A DNA stretch of 64,000 nucleotides from Nitrospirota bacterium (GTDB lineage Bacteria > Nitrospinota_A > UBA7883 > JACRGQ01): assembly GCA_024275955.1 (NCBI GenBank), contig JAJRYD010000004.1:62001-126000 (forward strand), in the 5' to 3' direction. The translations under genes and the position numbers were made by a program. The notes below the pieces were generated by a model. That model ran no database searches. It was not told the DNA's origin and saw nothing but the letters and a program-made list of their open reading frames with translations. Within the stretch, counting starts at the first letter, position 1. Each line of letters starts with the position of its first letter. Of this stretch, positions 21,007-29,890 are shown piece after piece.

Positions 21007-21924
21007 TTATCTGTAAACCGTCAGACTGCCGGCATCGGAAATCTCAAAACTGCTTTCGCCGTCAAAAAGGTGAGAATAATCTTCGCCGTCCAGCTGTACC
21101 GGCGGAGGCGAATCGAACGAGAGCTTTAAAGGAACATCGCTCGACACGGCATCGGCCTTAAAAAAAACTCGCCCAAAAAACGGCCTATTAAGCATAAGCT
21201 TCGCCACGGCAAACCTTGTTTGCGCAAAAAGCAGTTCCAGCCGGCCGTCGTCATGCTTCCCGTTTTCGGAAAAACGAGCACCGCCGGCGTAGCTCTTAAG
21301 GTTGGAAAAGATAATGTTAAAGCTCTCCCCTTTGTCGGTTTTAAGCATCTTTCTGTAAAAGAGGAACGACGGCAAACCGTAAAGAAACCAAAGAAACATT
21401 TTGAACAGAGGTATTTTCATTAAAAATGAATCTTTATACCCCGCTACCCCTTTCTCGTACTTGCCTACGACAAAAGCATCGAAACCAAACCCGATAAAAC
21501 CAGCGAAGTACGCTTTGCCGTTGACGCAAAAGATGTCGAGATCCTCTCTTTCGGGGTTACCGGCTACCTTTTTCAAAAGCTCTGCCAGAGGCCTCGGCTT
21601 AAAGCCGAGGCTCCTCCAGAGGTCGTTGCCGGTGCCTACCGGAAAGATAGAGACCGCCCCCTTGTACGAAAGTTTTTTCAAAACATTTACAACATGGTGA
21701 ACCGTGCCGTCGCCTCCGCAAATGAGCAAAACGTCGCACTCAGCTATCGCCTTTTCGCACCACGAGGTATTGCCACCTTTTTCCGTAAACCCGATGAAGG
21801 AGACCACGCCTTCAAGCGACGCGTCGTTTTTGACAGCTGTCTCGATTTCGCTTTTAAGCGTGGCTCCTCTGACGTTACCGGCAAACCTGTTTATGAGAAC
21901 CGATACCTTCCTTAAAGAACCCAA
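21007..21924 (-). CDS. Diacylglycerol kinase-family lipid kinase
   Basis: The 305-residue protein has the DAGK catalytic core: LICGGDGTVHHVVN (about 70), FPVGTGNDLWRSLG (about 97), and a C-terminal beta domain with VQLDGE. The family phosphorylates diacylglycerol or related lipids at the inner face of the membrane. Its place directly before a phosphoglycerol transferase, which releases diacylglycerol, suggests that it recycles this lipid to phosphatidic acid. The start is TTG with GGATGAGG upstream. Confidence 0.9.
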   Translation of the reverse strand: MGSLRKVSVLINRFAGNVRGATLKSEIETAVKNDASLEGVVSFIGFTEKGGNTSWCEKAIAECDVLLICGGDGTVHHVVNVLKKLSYKGAVSIFPVGTGNDLWRSLGFKPRPLAELLKKVAGNPEREDLDIFCVNGKAYFAGFIGFGFDAFVVGKYEKGVAGYKDSFLMKIPLFKMFLWFLYGLPSFLFYRKMLKTDKGESFNIIFSNLKSYAGGARFSENGKHDDGRLELLFAQTRFAVAKLMLNRPFFGRVFFKADAVSSDVPLKLSFDSPPPVQLDGEDYSHLFDGESSFEISDAGSLTVYR

Positions 21925-22165
21925 CTAAAATTCCTCATCCATACAGGCTAAAATAGTACCATCACGCGAATAGCGACGCAAAGACGTGGCACTGGCCCCC
22001 GCAAGTGGTAGATATAATTTACGGGAACTGCATAAGCATTTGTGCCAGACGCACCGCTGTCGCCTATGGCAATGCGCTAGTTGCGAACAAATAAACTAAT
22101 CGACAATAAAGGCGTAGAAAGAACAGGCATAGCTGGAATTTTTGGGAACTACGGGAATTTTTGTT

Positions 22166-22202
22166 TATCGCCAGCGAGAATTGGCTCCACGCCCTAGCGT
22201 GG
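22166..22202 (+). repeat. Repeat family C (GCGAGAATTGGCTCCACGCC type)
   Basis: About 37 bp, TATCGCCAGCGAGAATTGGC onward, resembles segments at 34062-34099 (inverted), 47990-48025 and 50420-50460. These are short degenerate repeats at gene borders. The rest of the 21925-22209 gap shows no gene. Confidence 0.45.
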
Positions 22203-22239
22203 TTGCAGGTTGGGCGAATATGCAGTTAAATCTATTGCC

Positions 22240-22923
22240 ATGTTTTCAAAAGATGCAAACGGTAATGGAGAATCTGCCTACCGTCAGCCCCGCCTGATGA
22301 TGGTAAAAAACCAGCTGGAGGCAAGGGGGATAAGAGACAAGCAGGTGCTAAAAGCTATGCGTGAATTGCCGCGACACCTTTTTGTGCCGGAAGCGTTCCG
22401 CCTAAAAGCATACGACGACTCGGCGCTACCGATAGGCGAAGAGCAGACTATCTCCCAGCCGTACATGGTTGCCGTAATGACAGAACTGCTGGAACTGACA
22501 GGAACCGAGAAAGTGCTGGAAATAGGGACAGGTAGCGGCTACCAGACAGCGGTTTTGGGCAAGGTGGCGATGCAGGTATACTCTGTTGAAAGGATACAAA
22601 AACTGCTGGTAAACTCGCGCAGACTGCTGGAGAATCTTGGATATACCAACTGCGCGCTGAAGGTTTTTGACGGTACGCTTGGCTGGAGCGATTTTGCCCC
22701 GTACGACGCGATAATTATCACCGCCGGCGGGCCGGAACTGCCAAAACCACTTTTGGATCAGTTAAAAACCGGCGGTAAGCTGGTGATGCCGATAGGCGGC
22801 ATGGGAGGACAGATTTTGCGCAAGTTTGTAAAAACGCCAAGCGGAACGAGAGAGACAAAGCATACCGCATGCACTTTCGTTAAACTGGTGGGCGAATACG
22901 GCTGGAAGGAAAACGGTAAATGA
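22240..22923 (+). CDS. pcm: Protein-L-isoaspartate O-methyltransferase
   Basis: The protein (227 residues from ATG 22240) methylates isoaspartyl residues in damaged proteins using SAM, starting their repair. Motifs are MVKNQLEARGI, HLFVPEAFRLKAYDDSALPIGEEQTISQPYMVA and the SAM loop VLEIGTGSGYQTAVLG. A TTG at 22210 would add ten residues but lies at the edge of repeat family C, so the ATG is preferred; neither has a strong ribosome site. The stop overlaps purM by four bases. Confidence 0.93.
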   Translation: MFSKDANGNGESAYRQPRLMMVKNQLEARGIRDKQVLKAMRELPRHLFVPEAFRLKAYDDSALPIGEEQTISQPYMVAVMTELLELTGTEKVLEIGTGSGYQTAVLGKVAMQVYSVERIQKLLVNSRRLLENLGYTNCALKVFDGTLGWSDFAPYDAIIITAGGPELPKPLLDQLKTGGKLVMPIGGMGGQILRKFVKTPSGTRETKHTACTFVKLVGEYGWKENGK

Positions 22924-23966
22924 CAGATAAAAACAAAGTTACCTACAAAGATTCCGGTGTCGATATAGACGAGGGGAAGAAATCGGTCGAGCTGATAAAA
23001 AAAGCTGTCGCCTCTACCCACTCGCCGGCTGTACTTGCCGGTGTGGGAGCTTTTGGCGGGCTTTTCGACCTTTCCCAAATCGTAAAGGAATATAAAAACC
23101 CTGTACTGGTGCAAAGTATCGACGGTGTCGGCACCAAGCTGATGATTGCGACGATGATGAACGACCATACAACCATAGGGCTAGACATAGTCAACCACGG
23201 TTGCGGCGACATCCTCTGCCAGGGCGCGAAGCCGTATACCTTTCTCGACTATGTGGCGATGTCTAAGCTATCGTCCAAGCAGATGGAAGAGATAGTGGGC
23301 GGTATGGCAAAAGCGTGCCGCGAGGCGGGAGTTGCTATACTAGGCGGGGAGACGGCGGAACTGCCCGGCATGTACAGAGATGATGAATACGACGTAGCCG
23401 GAATAATGACAGGCATTGTGGAAAAGGAAAAAATAGTAGACGGCAGTAGAATAAAGTCTGGCGACATCCTTATAGGCCTTGCCTCTAACGGACTGCATAC
23501 CAACGGCTATACGCTTGCGAGAAAAGTTTTTTTCGATGTTGCCGGTTTATGCGTTGACGACAGGCCGGACGGTTTTGACGATACTGTGGGCAAAACTTTG
23601 CTTACGCCTCATACAAACTACGCGCCTGCCGTACTAGCGTTCCTAGAAAGAGAGGCTGTACACGGAATGGCGCATATAACCGGAGGCGGAATAAAGGAAA
23701 ACTTGGCGAGGGTTTTACCAAGAGGGGTAACGGCTGAGATTAAAAGAGATAGCTGGGACAGCCTGCCTGTTTTCGATTTTATAAAGAAAAAAGGGAACGT
23801 ACCGCAAGACGATATGGAGCGCACCTTTAACATGGGGGTAGGGTTCATACTCGCTGTCGATAAAGCTACCGCGCGAAAAGCTTTGAGCTTTTTCAATAAA
23901 AACCGGCACAAAGCTTTTGAAATCGGCGTTATTGCTACCGGTAAAAAGTCGGTGATTCTTTCGTAA
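22920..23966 (+). CDS. purM: Phosphoribosylformylglycinamidine cyclo-ligase (AIR synthetase)
   Basis: The 348-residue enzyme makes aminoimidazole ribonucleotide from FGAM and ATP in purine synthesis. It begins TYKDSGVDIDEGKKSVELIK, the usual PurM opening, and contains SIDGVGTKL, GLDIVNHGCGDILCQGA, GGETAELPGMY, LASNGLHTNGYTLAR and HITGGGIKENLARVLP. It shares ATGA with pcm. purA, another purine gene, is at 62.7 kb but not linked. Confidence 0.97.
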   Translation: MTDKNKVTYKDSGVDIDEGKKSVELIKKAVASTHSPAVLAGVGAFGGLFDLSQIVKEYKNPVLVQSIDGVGTKLMIATMMNDHTTIGLDIVNHGCGDILCQGAKPYTFLDYVAMSKLSSKQMEEIVGGMAKACREAGVAILGGETAELPGMYRDDEYDVAGIMTGIVEKEKIVDGSRIKSGDILIGLASNGLHTNGYTLARKVFFDVAGLCVDDRPDGFDDTVGKTLLTPHTNYAPAVLAFLEREAVHGMAHITGGGIKENLARVLPRGVTAEIKRDSWDSLPVFDFIKKKGNVPQDDMERTFNMGVGFILAVDKATARKALSFFNKNRHKAFEIGVIATGKKSVILS

Positions 23967-24043
23967 AGGCTTTGGCTTTGACTTTTAGATGATATCGGGT
24001 CTAATAAAGGCTCCGATGATAAAGAGTTTTTAGAGGAGTTTTT

Positions 24044-24859
24044 ATGCTTAAAATCGCCGTTACGGGATGTGCCGGCAGAATGGGCCGTGAGATATCGAGC
24101 GCTATTTACTCCACAGACGGCGTTGAGCTTGCGGGAGGCACCGAAGTGTCGAACAGCTACGCTATAGGGCAAGGTGTTTTCATGCTCGCGGGCGCTGGGA
24201 GCGGCGGGCCGGCTGTAGTAGACGACCTCTCTAAAATTATTGACGATATAGATATAGTTATAGACTTTACCTCGCCGGTCGCGACGATGAAGCATTTCGA
24301 CCTTCTGGCCGATAATGGAAAATCTATCGTTATAGGAACCACAGGCCTGTCGCCGGCGATGAAAGACCATATGCACTCCCGCGCTGGCGATATTAGATGC
24401 GTCTTCGCTCCGAACATGAGCGTGGGGGTTAACGTCATGTTCAGGCTGGTAGCGGAAGCTGTCAAGATTATCGGGAAAGAGTACGACATGGAGATAATCG
24501 ACATACACCATAATAAGAAAAAAGATGCCCCCTCCGGCACAGCAGAGAGGCTTGCCGAGATATGCGCAAAAGGCGCGGAGCGCGACCTTGAAAAGGTAGC
24601 TGTTTACGGCAGACATGGAGAAACCGGCGAGCGGACAAAGGACGAAATAGGGATAATGACCTTGCGGGCCGGAGATGTCGTTGGAGAACACACTGTTATT
24701 TTTGCAGGCCCAGGCGAAAGAGTGGAGATAACACATAAGGCAGGTAGCAGGATGAACTTCGCGAACGGTTCGGTGTGCGCGGCGAAGTGGCTGGCAGGCA
24801 AGGAGCCTGGCATCTATGATATGCAGGATGTTCTCGACCTTAAGATAGAAGAGGCCTGA
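24044..24859 (+). CDS. dapB: 4-hydroxy-tetrahydrodipicolinate reductase
   Basis: The 271-residue enzyme reduces the product of DapA in the lysine and diaminopimelate pathway. The Rossmann start is IAVTGCAGRMGRE, with IDFTSPVATMKH, GTTGLS and FAPNMSVGVNVMF following. The substrate site is EIIDIHHNKKKDAPSGTA, with the catalytic His and Lys. AGAGGAG precedes the ATG. It supplies diaminopimelate for peptidoglycan. A weak hairpin overlaps its stop. Confidence 0.97.
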   Translation: MLKIAVTGCAGRMGREISSAIYSTDGVELAGGTEVSNSYAIGQGVFMLAGAGSGGPAVVDDLSKIIDDIDIVIDFTSPVATMKHFDLLADNGKSIVIGTTGLSPAMKDHMHSRAGDIRCVFAPNMSVGVNVMFRLVAEAVKIIGKEYDMEIIDIHHNKKKDAPSGTAERLAEICAKGAERDLEKVAVYGRHGETGERTKDEIGIMTLRAGDVVGEHTVIFAGPGERVEITHKAGSRMNFANGSVCAAKWLAGKEPGIYDMQDVLDLKIEEA

Positions 24860-24904
24860 TAGGCGTTTAGCCCTATCTAAAAAACTGATGCATGGAGAGC
24901 TGGT

Positions 24905-25366
24905 ATGGGGATAGCAGAATATATAAAACCGGAGAACATAGTTCTAAACATAGGGCCAACTTCAAAAGCCGAAATTTTTAAGACACTCTCCTCCACCTTC
25001 GCTATCAGCGGCATGCTTGATGACAGCGGGGTGGAAGAGCTTGTGAGAAAACTAGAAGAACGGGAAAGCATGAGTACCACAGGGGTCGGCAAAGGAATAG
25101 CCATCCCTCACGCGTCGATAGATTCTATAGAAGAAACCGTAATTGCTGTTGGGGTCGCCCCTGAGGGGGTAGACTTCTCATCTGTGGATGGAAAACCGGC
25201 GACAGTTATTTTTATGATAATCGGATCGAAGTCTGTCCCGCATCAGCATATACAGATATTGGCAAAGATAGTGCGGCTTTGTAAAAAAGAAGAGCTGATG
25301 AAAAAAATTCGCGGTGGAAGCAGTGCGGAAGAGGTGCTGGATGCTATACGAATGCTGGACAACTAA
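24905..25366 (+). CDS. PTS EIIA-type (PtsN-like) regulatory protein
   Basis: The 153-residue protein is a fructose/nitrogen-type EIIA domain. The phospho-His lies in GIAIPHASID (about His 66), followed by VAPEGVDFSSVDGKPATVIFMIIGS and HIQILAKIVRLCKKEEL. Such proteins take phosphate from NPr/HPr and regulate targets, often ion transporters, rather than moving sugar. There is no EIIB or EIIC gene nearby. The PII-like gene starts immediately after its stop, and two antiporters follow. Confidence 0.9.
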   Translation: MGIAEYIKPENIVLNIGPTSKAEIFKTLSSTFAISGMLDDSGVEELVRKLEERESMSTTGVGKGIAIPHASIDSIEETVIAVGVAPEGVDFSSVDGKPATVIFMIIGSKSVPHQHIQILAKIVRLCKKEELMKKIRGGSSAEEVLDAIRMLDN

Positions 25367-25708
25367 ATGGAACTGCTCATTTGCGTTATAAACAAATCGG
25401 AACTGCTGGACGAGGTGTTGGCAGGGCTTCTGGAAGCCGGCATAACAGGCTGTACTGTCATAGAGTCGCAAGGTATGGGCAAAATAATCTCGCAGGATAT
25501 ACCTATTTTTTCCGGCTTTACATCTCTTTTTGCCGGAGCGAGAAAATCGAACTACACCATTTTTTCCGTGATAAAAGACAAAGGGCTGACCGATGAAGCT
25601 ATCAAGGTTATACAGGATATCTACGGAAACTTCGACGGGGCGAATACCGGCATCCTCTTCACCATTCCTATCAACCGCTGCGAAGGGCTTTCGCAAGGGC
25701 TTGCCTAG
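25367..25708 (+). CDS. PII-like signalling protein
   Basis: The 113-residue protein fits the small ferredoxin-like PII superfamily: MELLICVINKSELLDEVLAG as first strand and helix, TVIESQGMGK before the T-loop region, FTSLFAGARKSNYTIFSVI, and a closing NTGILFTIPI strand. Residues that bind ATP in true GlnB are not clearly present. PII-like proteins control transporters by responding to nucleotides or carbon and nitrogen signals. It starts directly after the EIIA gene and 66 bp before the first antiporter, so it probably controls that transport. Function is inferred from context. Confidence 0.75.
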   Translation: MELLICVINKSELLDEVLAGLLEAGITGCTVIESQGMGKIISQDIPIFSGFTSLFAGARKSNYTIFSVIKDKGLTDEAIKVIQDIYGNFDGANTGILFTIPINRCEGLSQGLA

Positions 25709-25774
25709 CGCCTCTTTGGTGCCTCTTTTTGTTTCGCCCTGTTTAACCTGCCGTAAAAACTGGGAAGAAACCTG

Positions 25775-26959
25775 ATGCTGGCGATACTAGGGCTTGTAAT
25801 AATAATCACCATAGGCTGGCTTGGCTCTATCTATATCTTTTCCAAGGAAAAACTTCCAACATCGCTTAGATACCTTTTCTTTTCCGGCTGGGAGTTCATA
25901 CTTATAGGAATAGCGATGGGGCCTTACGCTCTAGATCTTTTCCCGCTGGAAATAATTCTCCAGCTTGATCCTCTGGTTCATCTGGGGCTTGGGTGGGTAG
26001 GGCTTTTTATCGGCCTGCAACTTAAATGGAAAGACCTTAACAGGCTACACCCGGAGCATTTCCTTGTTACCACGCTTCAGTCTGTTTTTACCGGCCTTCT
26101 TGTAGCTATGGTTTCTTGGCCTATCCTTGAGCATTTTTTTCAAATAAACGAAAACACCCTTCCGATAGCGGTAACTATACTCGCCGCTTCCGCCGCCCTT
26201 TCCTCTCCCACCGTGGTTTTTCTTTTAAGCAGGGAGACAGGGTTCAAGGATGAGGTTATCAGGCTTTTACAGATGATAACAAACCTTGACGGAGTGATAT
26301 CTATACTTGCCGTTGGGATAGGGTTTACACTGCTAAGGCCGGAAGCCGCCGGAATAAAAGTTCTTATCCTAATTTCACAGCCTCTTATTGTCGGATGCGC
26401 GCTTGGGTACCTCTTCTATCTTATCCCCCATAAAAAACTTTCGGAAAATGAAACGCTTGTCGTCATTATAGGCTTTTTGCTTTTCAGTAGCGGAGCCGGC
26501 GGAATGCTTCAGGTCTCGCCTCTTTTTTTGAACATGATAATAGGAATATTCCTCGCCAACAGCCTCCCTAAAAACGACCCGTTCTACGCCGCTATAATAA
26601 ATCTGGAAAAGCCGATGTATGTGGTACTTCTCATAATCTCCGGGCTTCTCTTTACCGTTCCAGGCAAAGGCGCGTTACTACTTGCCTTTGCAATTATAAC
26701 CGTAAGACTTGGGGCGAAATTCTTTTTCATTTCCAACATAGCTCCGCGGATCGACCCACATTTAAAGTTCCCGCCAAAGACAGGGCTTGCCCTTGCATCG
26801 CAGGGAGCTATGGCTTTGGTTGTAGGTCTTGCTTTCCTATCATCCAACCCCGGCACACTTGCGAAAAATATTTTTTCGGTTATCGTGGTTTGCGTTATGG
26901 CTAACGAAATAATAGCCCCGTACCTTGTTTCGCATGTCTTCAAGAAAGCCAAACAATGA
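25775..26959 (+). CDS. Cation/proton antiporter (CPA family), first of two
   Basis: The 394-residue protein has about eleven to twelve membrane helices and the fold of the Na+/H+ exchanger domain. Typical features are an inverted repeat, a charged residue pair inside the membrane (ITNLDGVISILAVG), and GLALASQGAMALVVGLAF near the end. It lacks the RCK domains found in KefB/C. It should exchange Na+ or K+ for H+ at the inner membrane. It overlaps the second antiporter by four bases (ATGA), so the two may be made together. Confidence 0.88.
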   Translation: MLAILGLVIIITIGWLGSIYIFSKEKLPTSLRYLFFSGWEFILIGIAMGPYALDLFPLEIILQLDPLVHLGLGWVGLFIGLQLKWKDLNRLHPEHFLVTTLQSVFTGLLVAMVSWPILEHFFQINENTLPIAVTILAASAALSSPTVVFLLSRETGFKDEVIRLLQMITNLDGVISILAVGIGFTLLRPEAAGIKVLILISQPLIVGCALGYLFYLIPHKKLSENETLVVIIGFLLFSSGAGGMLQVSPLFLNMIIGIFLANSLPKNDPFYAAIINLEKPMYVVLLIISGLLFTVPGKGALLLAFAIITVRLGAKFFFISNIAPRIDPHLKFPPKTGLALASQGAMALVVGLAFLSSNPGTLAKNIFSVIVVCVMANEIIAPYLVSHVFKKAKQ

Positions 26960-28257
26960 AGCACCTGCTGGCATTAATCATCCTTTACCTGATAATGGCG
27001 TCACTTACCTTCTTTGTCGGGAGTTTGCCGGCCGACAGCCCGCTTTTTACCTCTACCGTTCTTGGGTTCCTTATGCTTGCCTCGCTCTTTCTTGGAAAGG
27101 TTGTCGGAAAAGCAGGGCTACCGCTTATAACAGGTTATCTTTTTTGCGGTATGCTTTTTGGCCCATGGGGAATAGAGCTGTTCAGCACGGAAGATGTTAA
27201 AAGGCTCGGCTTTATTAACCATCTGGCTCTCGCGTTGATAGCGCTCTCGGCCGGAGCCGAGCTGAAACTAGGCTCTATAAAAAAGCTTTTGAAAAAGATT
27301 ATCGCCATTTCCGTTTCTCAGATGACAATTATTTTCGCTGGCGTTTCTACAACTTTTTATTTCATCTTTCAATCCGGCAGGTTCGACATAGTCCCTCAAG
27401 GGGATATAGCTTTGTATGCCGCTATCATCCTCGGCGTGATAGCAACCGCGAACTCTCCAAGCTCCGTCGTAGCTATAATCGGAGAACTAAAGGCGCACGG
27501 CCCAGTATCGCAAACGGTACTTTCCGTTTCGGTTATTAAGGATGTTTTTGTAATAGCTCTGTTCGCTTTTGTCGTCTCTTTCATACTATCGTCATCCGGC
27601 GGGCTGGTTACCGTATCGGCAGTCGAAACTTTTGGCGCTATCATTTCGGAAACATTGCTTTCTATGCTGGCCGGAACGGTAATAGGAACTCTGGTTATCG
27701 CCTACTTAAAAAGATTCAGAAAAGAACAGCTGTTGTTCATACTAGGTCTTGCCGTAGTCTGCTCCGCCATAAGCGCCTTTTTGCACCTTAACGAGCTTCT
27801 TATGTGCATCATGGTTGGGTTTATCGTCAGAAATTTTTTGGAAGAGGGAATCGCATTTGAAAAATGGCTGGAAAAAGGCTCTACACCTATTTTTGTCATA
27901 TTCTTCTCCCTTGCAGGGGCATCTCTCGACCTGAACGCGTTTATGGAGATGTGGCCTGCGGCTATAATCTATTTCGCGGTCAGGCTGGCGACGGTTTGGG
28001 CATCGACCAGTGCCGTAGCCGCCCTATGCAATGAACCGGAAAAAATAAAAAAACATCTATGGAGCGGATTCACCCCTCAGGCTGGCGTAAGCTTGGGGCT
28101 TGCCACAATAGTTGCCGAACAGTTCCCCGGATGGGGAGAAGGACTGGTAATATTAATAATGGCAACAATCGTTATAAATCAAATTGTCGGGCCTATAATA
28201 TTTAAATTTTCACTTCTTGCCTGCGGAGAAGATGGCAAAGACGATTACAATAAATAA
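26956..28257 (+). CDS. Cation/proton antiporter (CPA family), second of two
   Basis: The 433-residue protein has about twelve membrane helices. Motifs are GLPLITGYLFCGMLFGPWG, ATANSPSSVVAIIGEL, the ion-site region SVSVIKDVFVIALFAF, and WSGFTPQAGVSLGLATIVAE. It belongs to the same broad family as the preceding gene but is clearly different in sequence. The pair could form a heteromer or serve two ions. Its place after EIIA and PII-like genes suggests metabolic control of ion exchange. Confidence 0.88.
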   Translation: MKHLLALIILYLIMASLTFFVGSLPADSPLFTSTVLGFLMLASLFLGKVVGKAGLPLITGYLFCGMLFGPWGIELFSTEDVKRLGFINHLALALIALSAGAELKLGSIKKLLKKIIAISVSQMTIIFAGVSTTFYFIFQSGRFDIVPQGDIALYAAIILGVIATANSPSSVVAIIGELKAHGPVSQTVLSVSVIKDVFVIALFAFVVSFILSSSGGLVTVSAVETFGAIISETLLSMLAGTVIGTLVIAYLKRFRKEQLLFILGLAVVCSAISAFLHLNELLMCIMVGFIVRNFLEEGIAFEKWLEKGSTPIFVIFFSLAGASLDLNAFMEMWPAAIIYFAVRLATVWASTSAVAALCNEPEKIKKHLWSGFTPQAGVSLGLATIVAEQFPGWGEGLVILIMATIVINQIVGPIIFKFSLLACGEDGKDDYNK

Positions 28258-28421
28258 AACGGTTCCCATCTCTCTGATAAGAAACAGCCGGAATGCTAAC
28301 ACCTTCCAATAAAAGGGTTTAGCTTTTTTGACGGGATTCCGATAAGGGGTAATGGCAATATTATCTATATATAGACGCAGGCAGGGTGCCGGCATAACTT
28401 AATGAAAAGTAAGGGAATATA

Positions 28422-29183
28422 ATGGATATAGCATCAATAATCGGGATTGCTGGTGGAATAGGCCTTATTGTAGCCGCTATCGGCGGAGAGAGCCTTGTCT
28501 TCTTCGTTTCAATTCCTTCTGTCCTTATTGTTGGATTAGGAACATGTTCAGCCGTGCTGGTCAACTACCCGTTGAAGGAATGCATAGGAGCTATCGTAGT
28601 GTTCAAAAAAGCGTTTCTTTTTAAACAAGGCAAGCCGGAGGAGCTTATACCGATGCTGGTCGATTTTGGCAAGAAGGCTAGAAGCGACGGGATACTGGTC
28701 CTTCAAAACGAAGTCGGCAAAATTAACGAACCTTTCATCCTCAAAGGGATACAGCTTGCCATTGACGGCATGGAACCGCCGACAATAATGAAAATCCTCG
28801 AAAATGAAATAGAGTATATGAAGGAAAGGCATAAGGCCGGTTACGACATAATACTTTCGTTTGGGACATTCGCGCCGGCGTTCGGGATGATAGGAACTCT
28901 CGTAGGTCTCGTGCTTATGCTTCAGCAGATGGACGACCCGTCGAAAATAGGCCCGGCTATGTCGCTGGCGCTTATCACCACTTTCTATGGAGCTGTGTCT
29001 GCCAACCTTGTATTTATGCCTCTTGCCGGAAAACTAAAAAAGATAAGCACGAACGAAATGCTTATTTACGAACTTGCGCTTGAAGCTATCGTTTCTATCG
29101 CTTCTGGTGATAACCCGCGGATAATAGAACAAAAGCTTCATGGGTTTCTTGCCCCTAAATTTAGAAAGACATCCTTTGACTAA
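28422..29183 (+). CDS. motA: Flagellar motor stator protein MotA
   Basis: The 253-residue protein has the four membrane helices of MotA/PomA. The cytoplasmic loop has the charged residues that touch FliG, and the last helices contain FGTFAPAFGMIGTLVGLVLMLQQM and AMSLALITTFYGAVSANLVFMPLAGKLKK. The final part, EIYELALEAIVSIASGDNPR-like, is normal for the family. It conducts ions with MotB to turn the flagellum. AAGGGA precedes the ATG. It heads the cluster and shares a base with the next gene. Confidence 0.96.
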   Translation: MDIASIIGIAGGIGLIVAAIGGESLVFFVSIPSVLIVGLGTCSAVLVNYPLKECIGAIVVFKKAFLFKQGKPEELIPMLVDFGKKARSDGILVLQNEVGKINEPFILKGIQLAIDGMEPPTIMKILENEIEYMKERHKAGYDIILSFGTFAPAFGMIGTLVGLVLMLQQMDDPSKIGPAMSLALITTFYGAVSANLVFMPLAGKLKKISTNEMLIYELALEAIVSIASGDNPRIIEQKLHGFLAPKFRKTSFD

Positions 29184-29890
29184 TGACTATTACAAAAGTT
29201 ATACAAAACCAACGCGGCGATACATTCATGGTTATGATGACCACGCTGAATATGCTGTTGCTGGCGTTCTTCATAGTGCTTAACGCTATCTCCGTTCCTA
29301 GTGATGAGAATAAAAAACAGGCACTCGGGTCGCTACTTGGCACCTTTGGCATCCTATCCGCGGGGATGACCCCGACAGCGTCGACAGGTGCTTCGATGAT
29401 GCCTCCCTCCAGCGAAATGACCGATGGCGAAGCAACAGTAAATGAACTTCTGGAAAACCTTGAGCGCTTCTCAAAGGAGCATAAGCTAGAAAAAGATACA
29501 AACGTGATGAAGGGAAAAAAAGGCATTAATATATACATGACCTCGAAGGCGCTTTTTGAACAGGGCAACGCCATTCTTACCGCCGATGCCAAAGAACTGC
29601 TTGGGCAGATTGCTATGGTGCTGGATGAGATCGAGGGAAAAGTAAATATCGTCGGGCATACCGAAAGAGAAAGCTATCTGGCCGGCCCATACCCCGACAA
29701 CTGGACTCTCTCTTGGGCAAGGGCCGCGAGTGCTACCAACGAAATACTAAAAGACGAGAACCTCTCCCCCGCGAGATTCTCTATTTCTGGTTACGGTTCC
29801 ACTCAGCCGTTTCTAGGCGGGGGAACCCCGGAGAGAGACAAGTTTAACGACAGAGTAGAAGTGATTTTAGAAAGAAAGAGGCGGTACTAA
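29183..29890 (+). CDS. MotB-like stator protein without the ion-binding Asp
   Basis: The 235-residue protein has one N-terminal membrane helix (about 14-36), a linker, and a C-terminal OmpA-like peptidoglycan-binding domain (NIVGHTERE, NWTLSWARAASATNEIL, ISGYGSTQPF, NDRVEVILE). The membrane helix reads MMTTLNMLLLAFFIVLNAIS. Aligned with the next gene (ITFSDLLQLLITFFVLL), Thr stands at the Asp position that carries ions in MotB. Alone it should not form a working channel. It may pair with the second MotB in a mixed stator. Confidence 0.88.
   Translation: MTITKVIQNQRGDTFMVMMTTLNMLLLAFFIVLNAISVPSDENKKQALGSLLGTFGILSAGMTPTASTGASMMPPSSEMTDGEATVNELLENLERFSKEHKLEKDTNVMKGKKGINIYMTSKALFEQGNAILTADAKELLGQIAMVLDEIEGKVNIVGHTERESYLAGPYPDNWTLSWARAASATNEILKDENLSPARFSISGYGSTQPFLGGGTPERDKFNDRVEVILERKRRY

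Noticed and set aside
23618-24736. Long open frame (372 codons) on the minus strand across purM and dapB
   Set aside because: It overlaps two clearly conserved genes on the other strand and shows no domain; it reflects codon bias.
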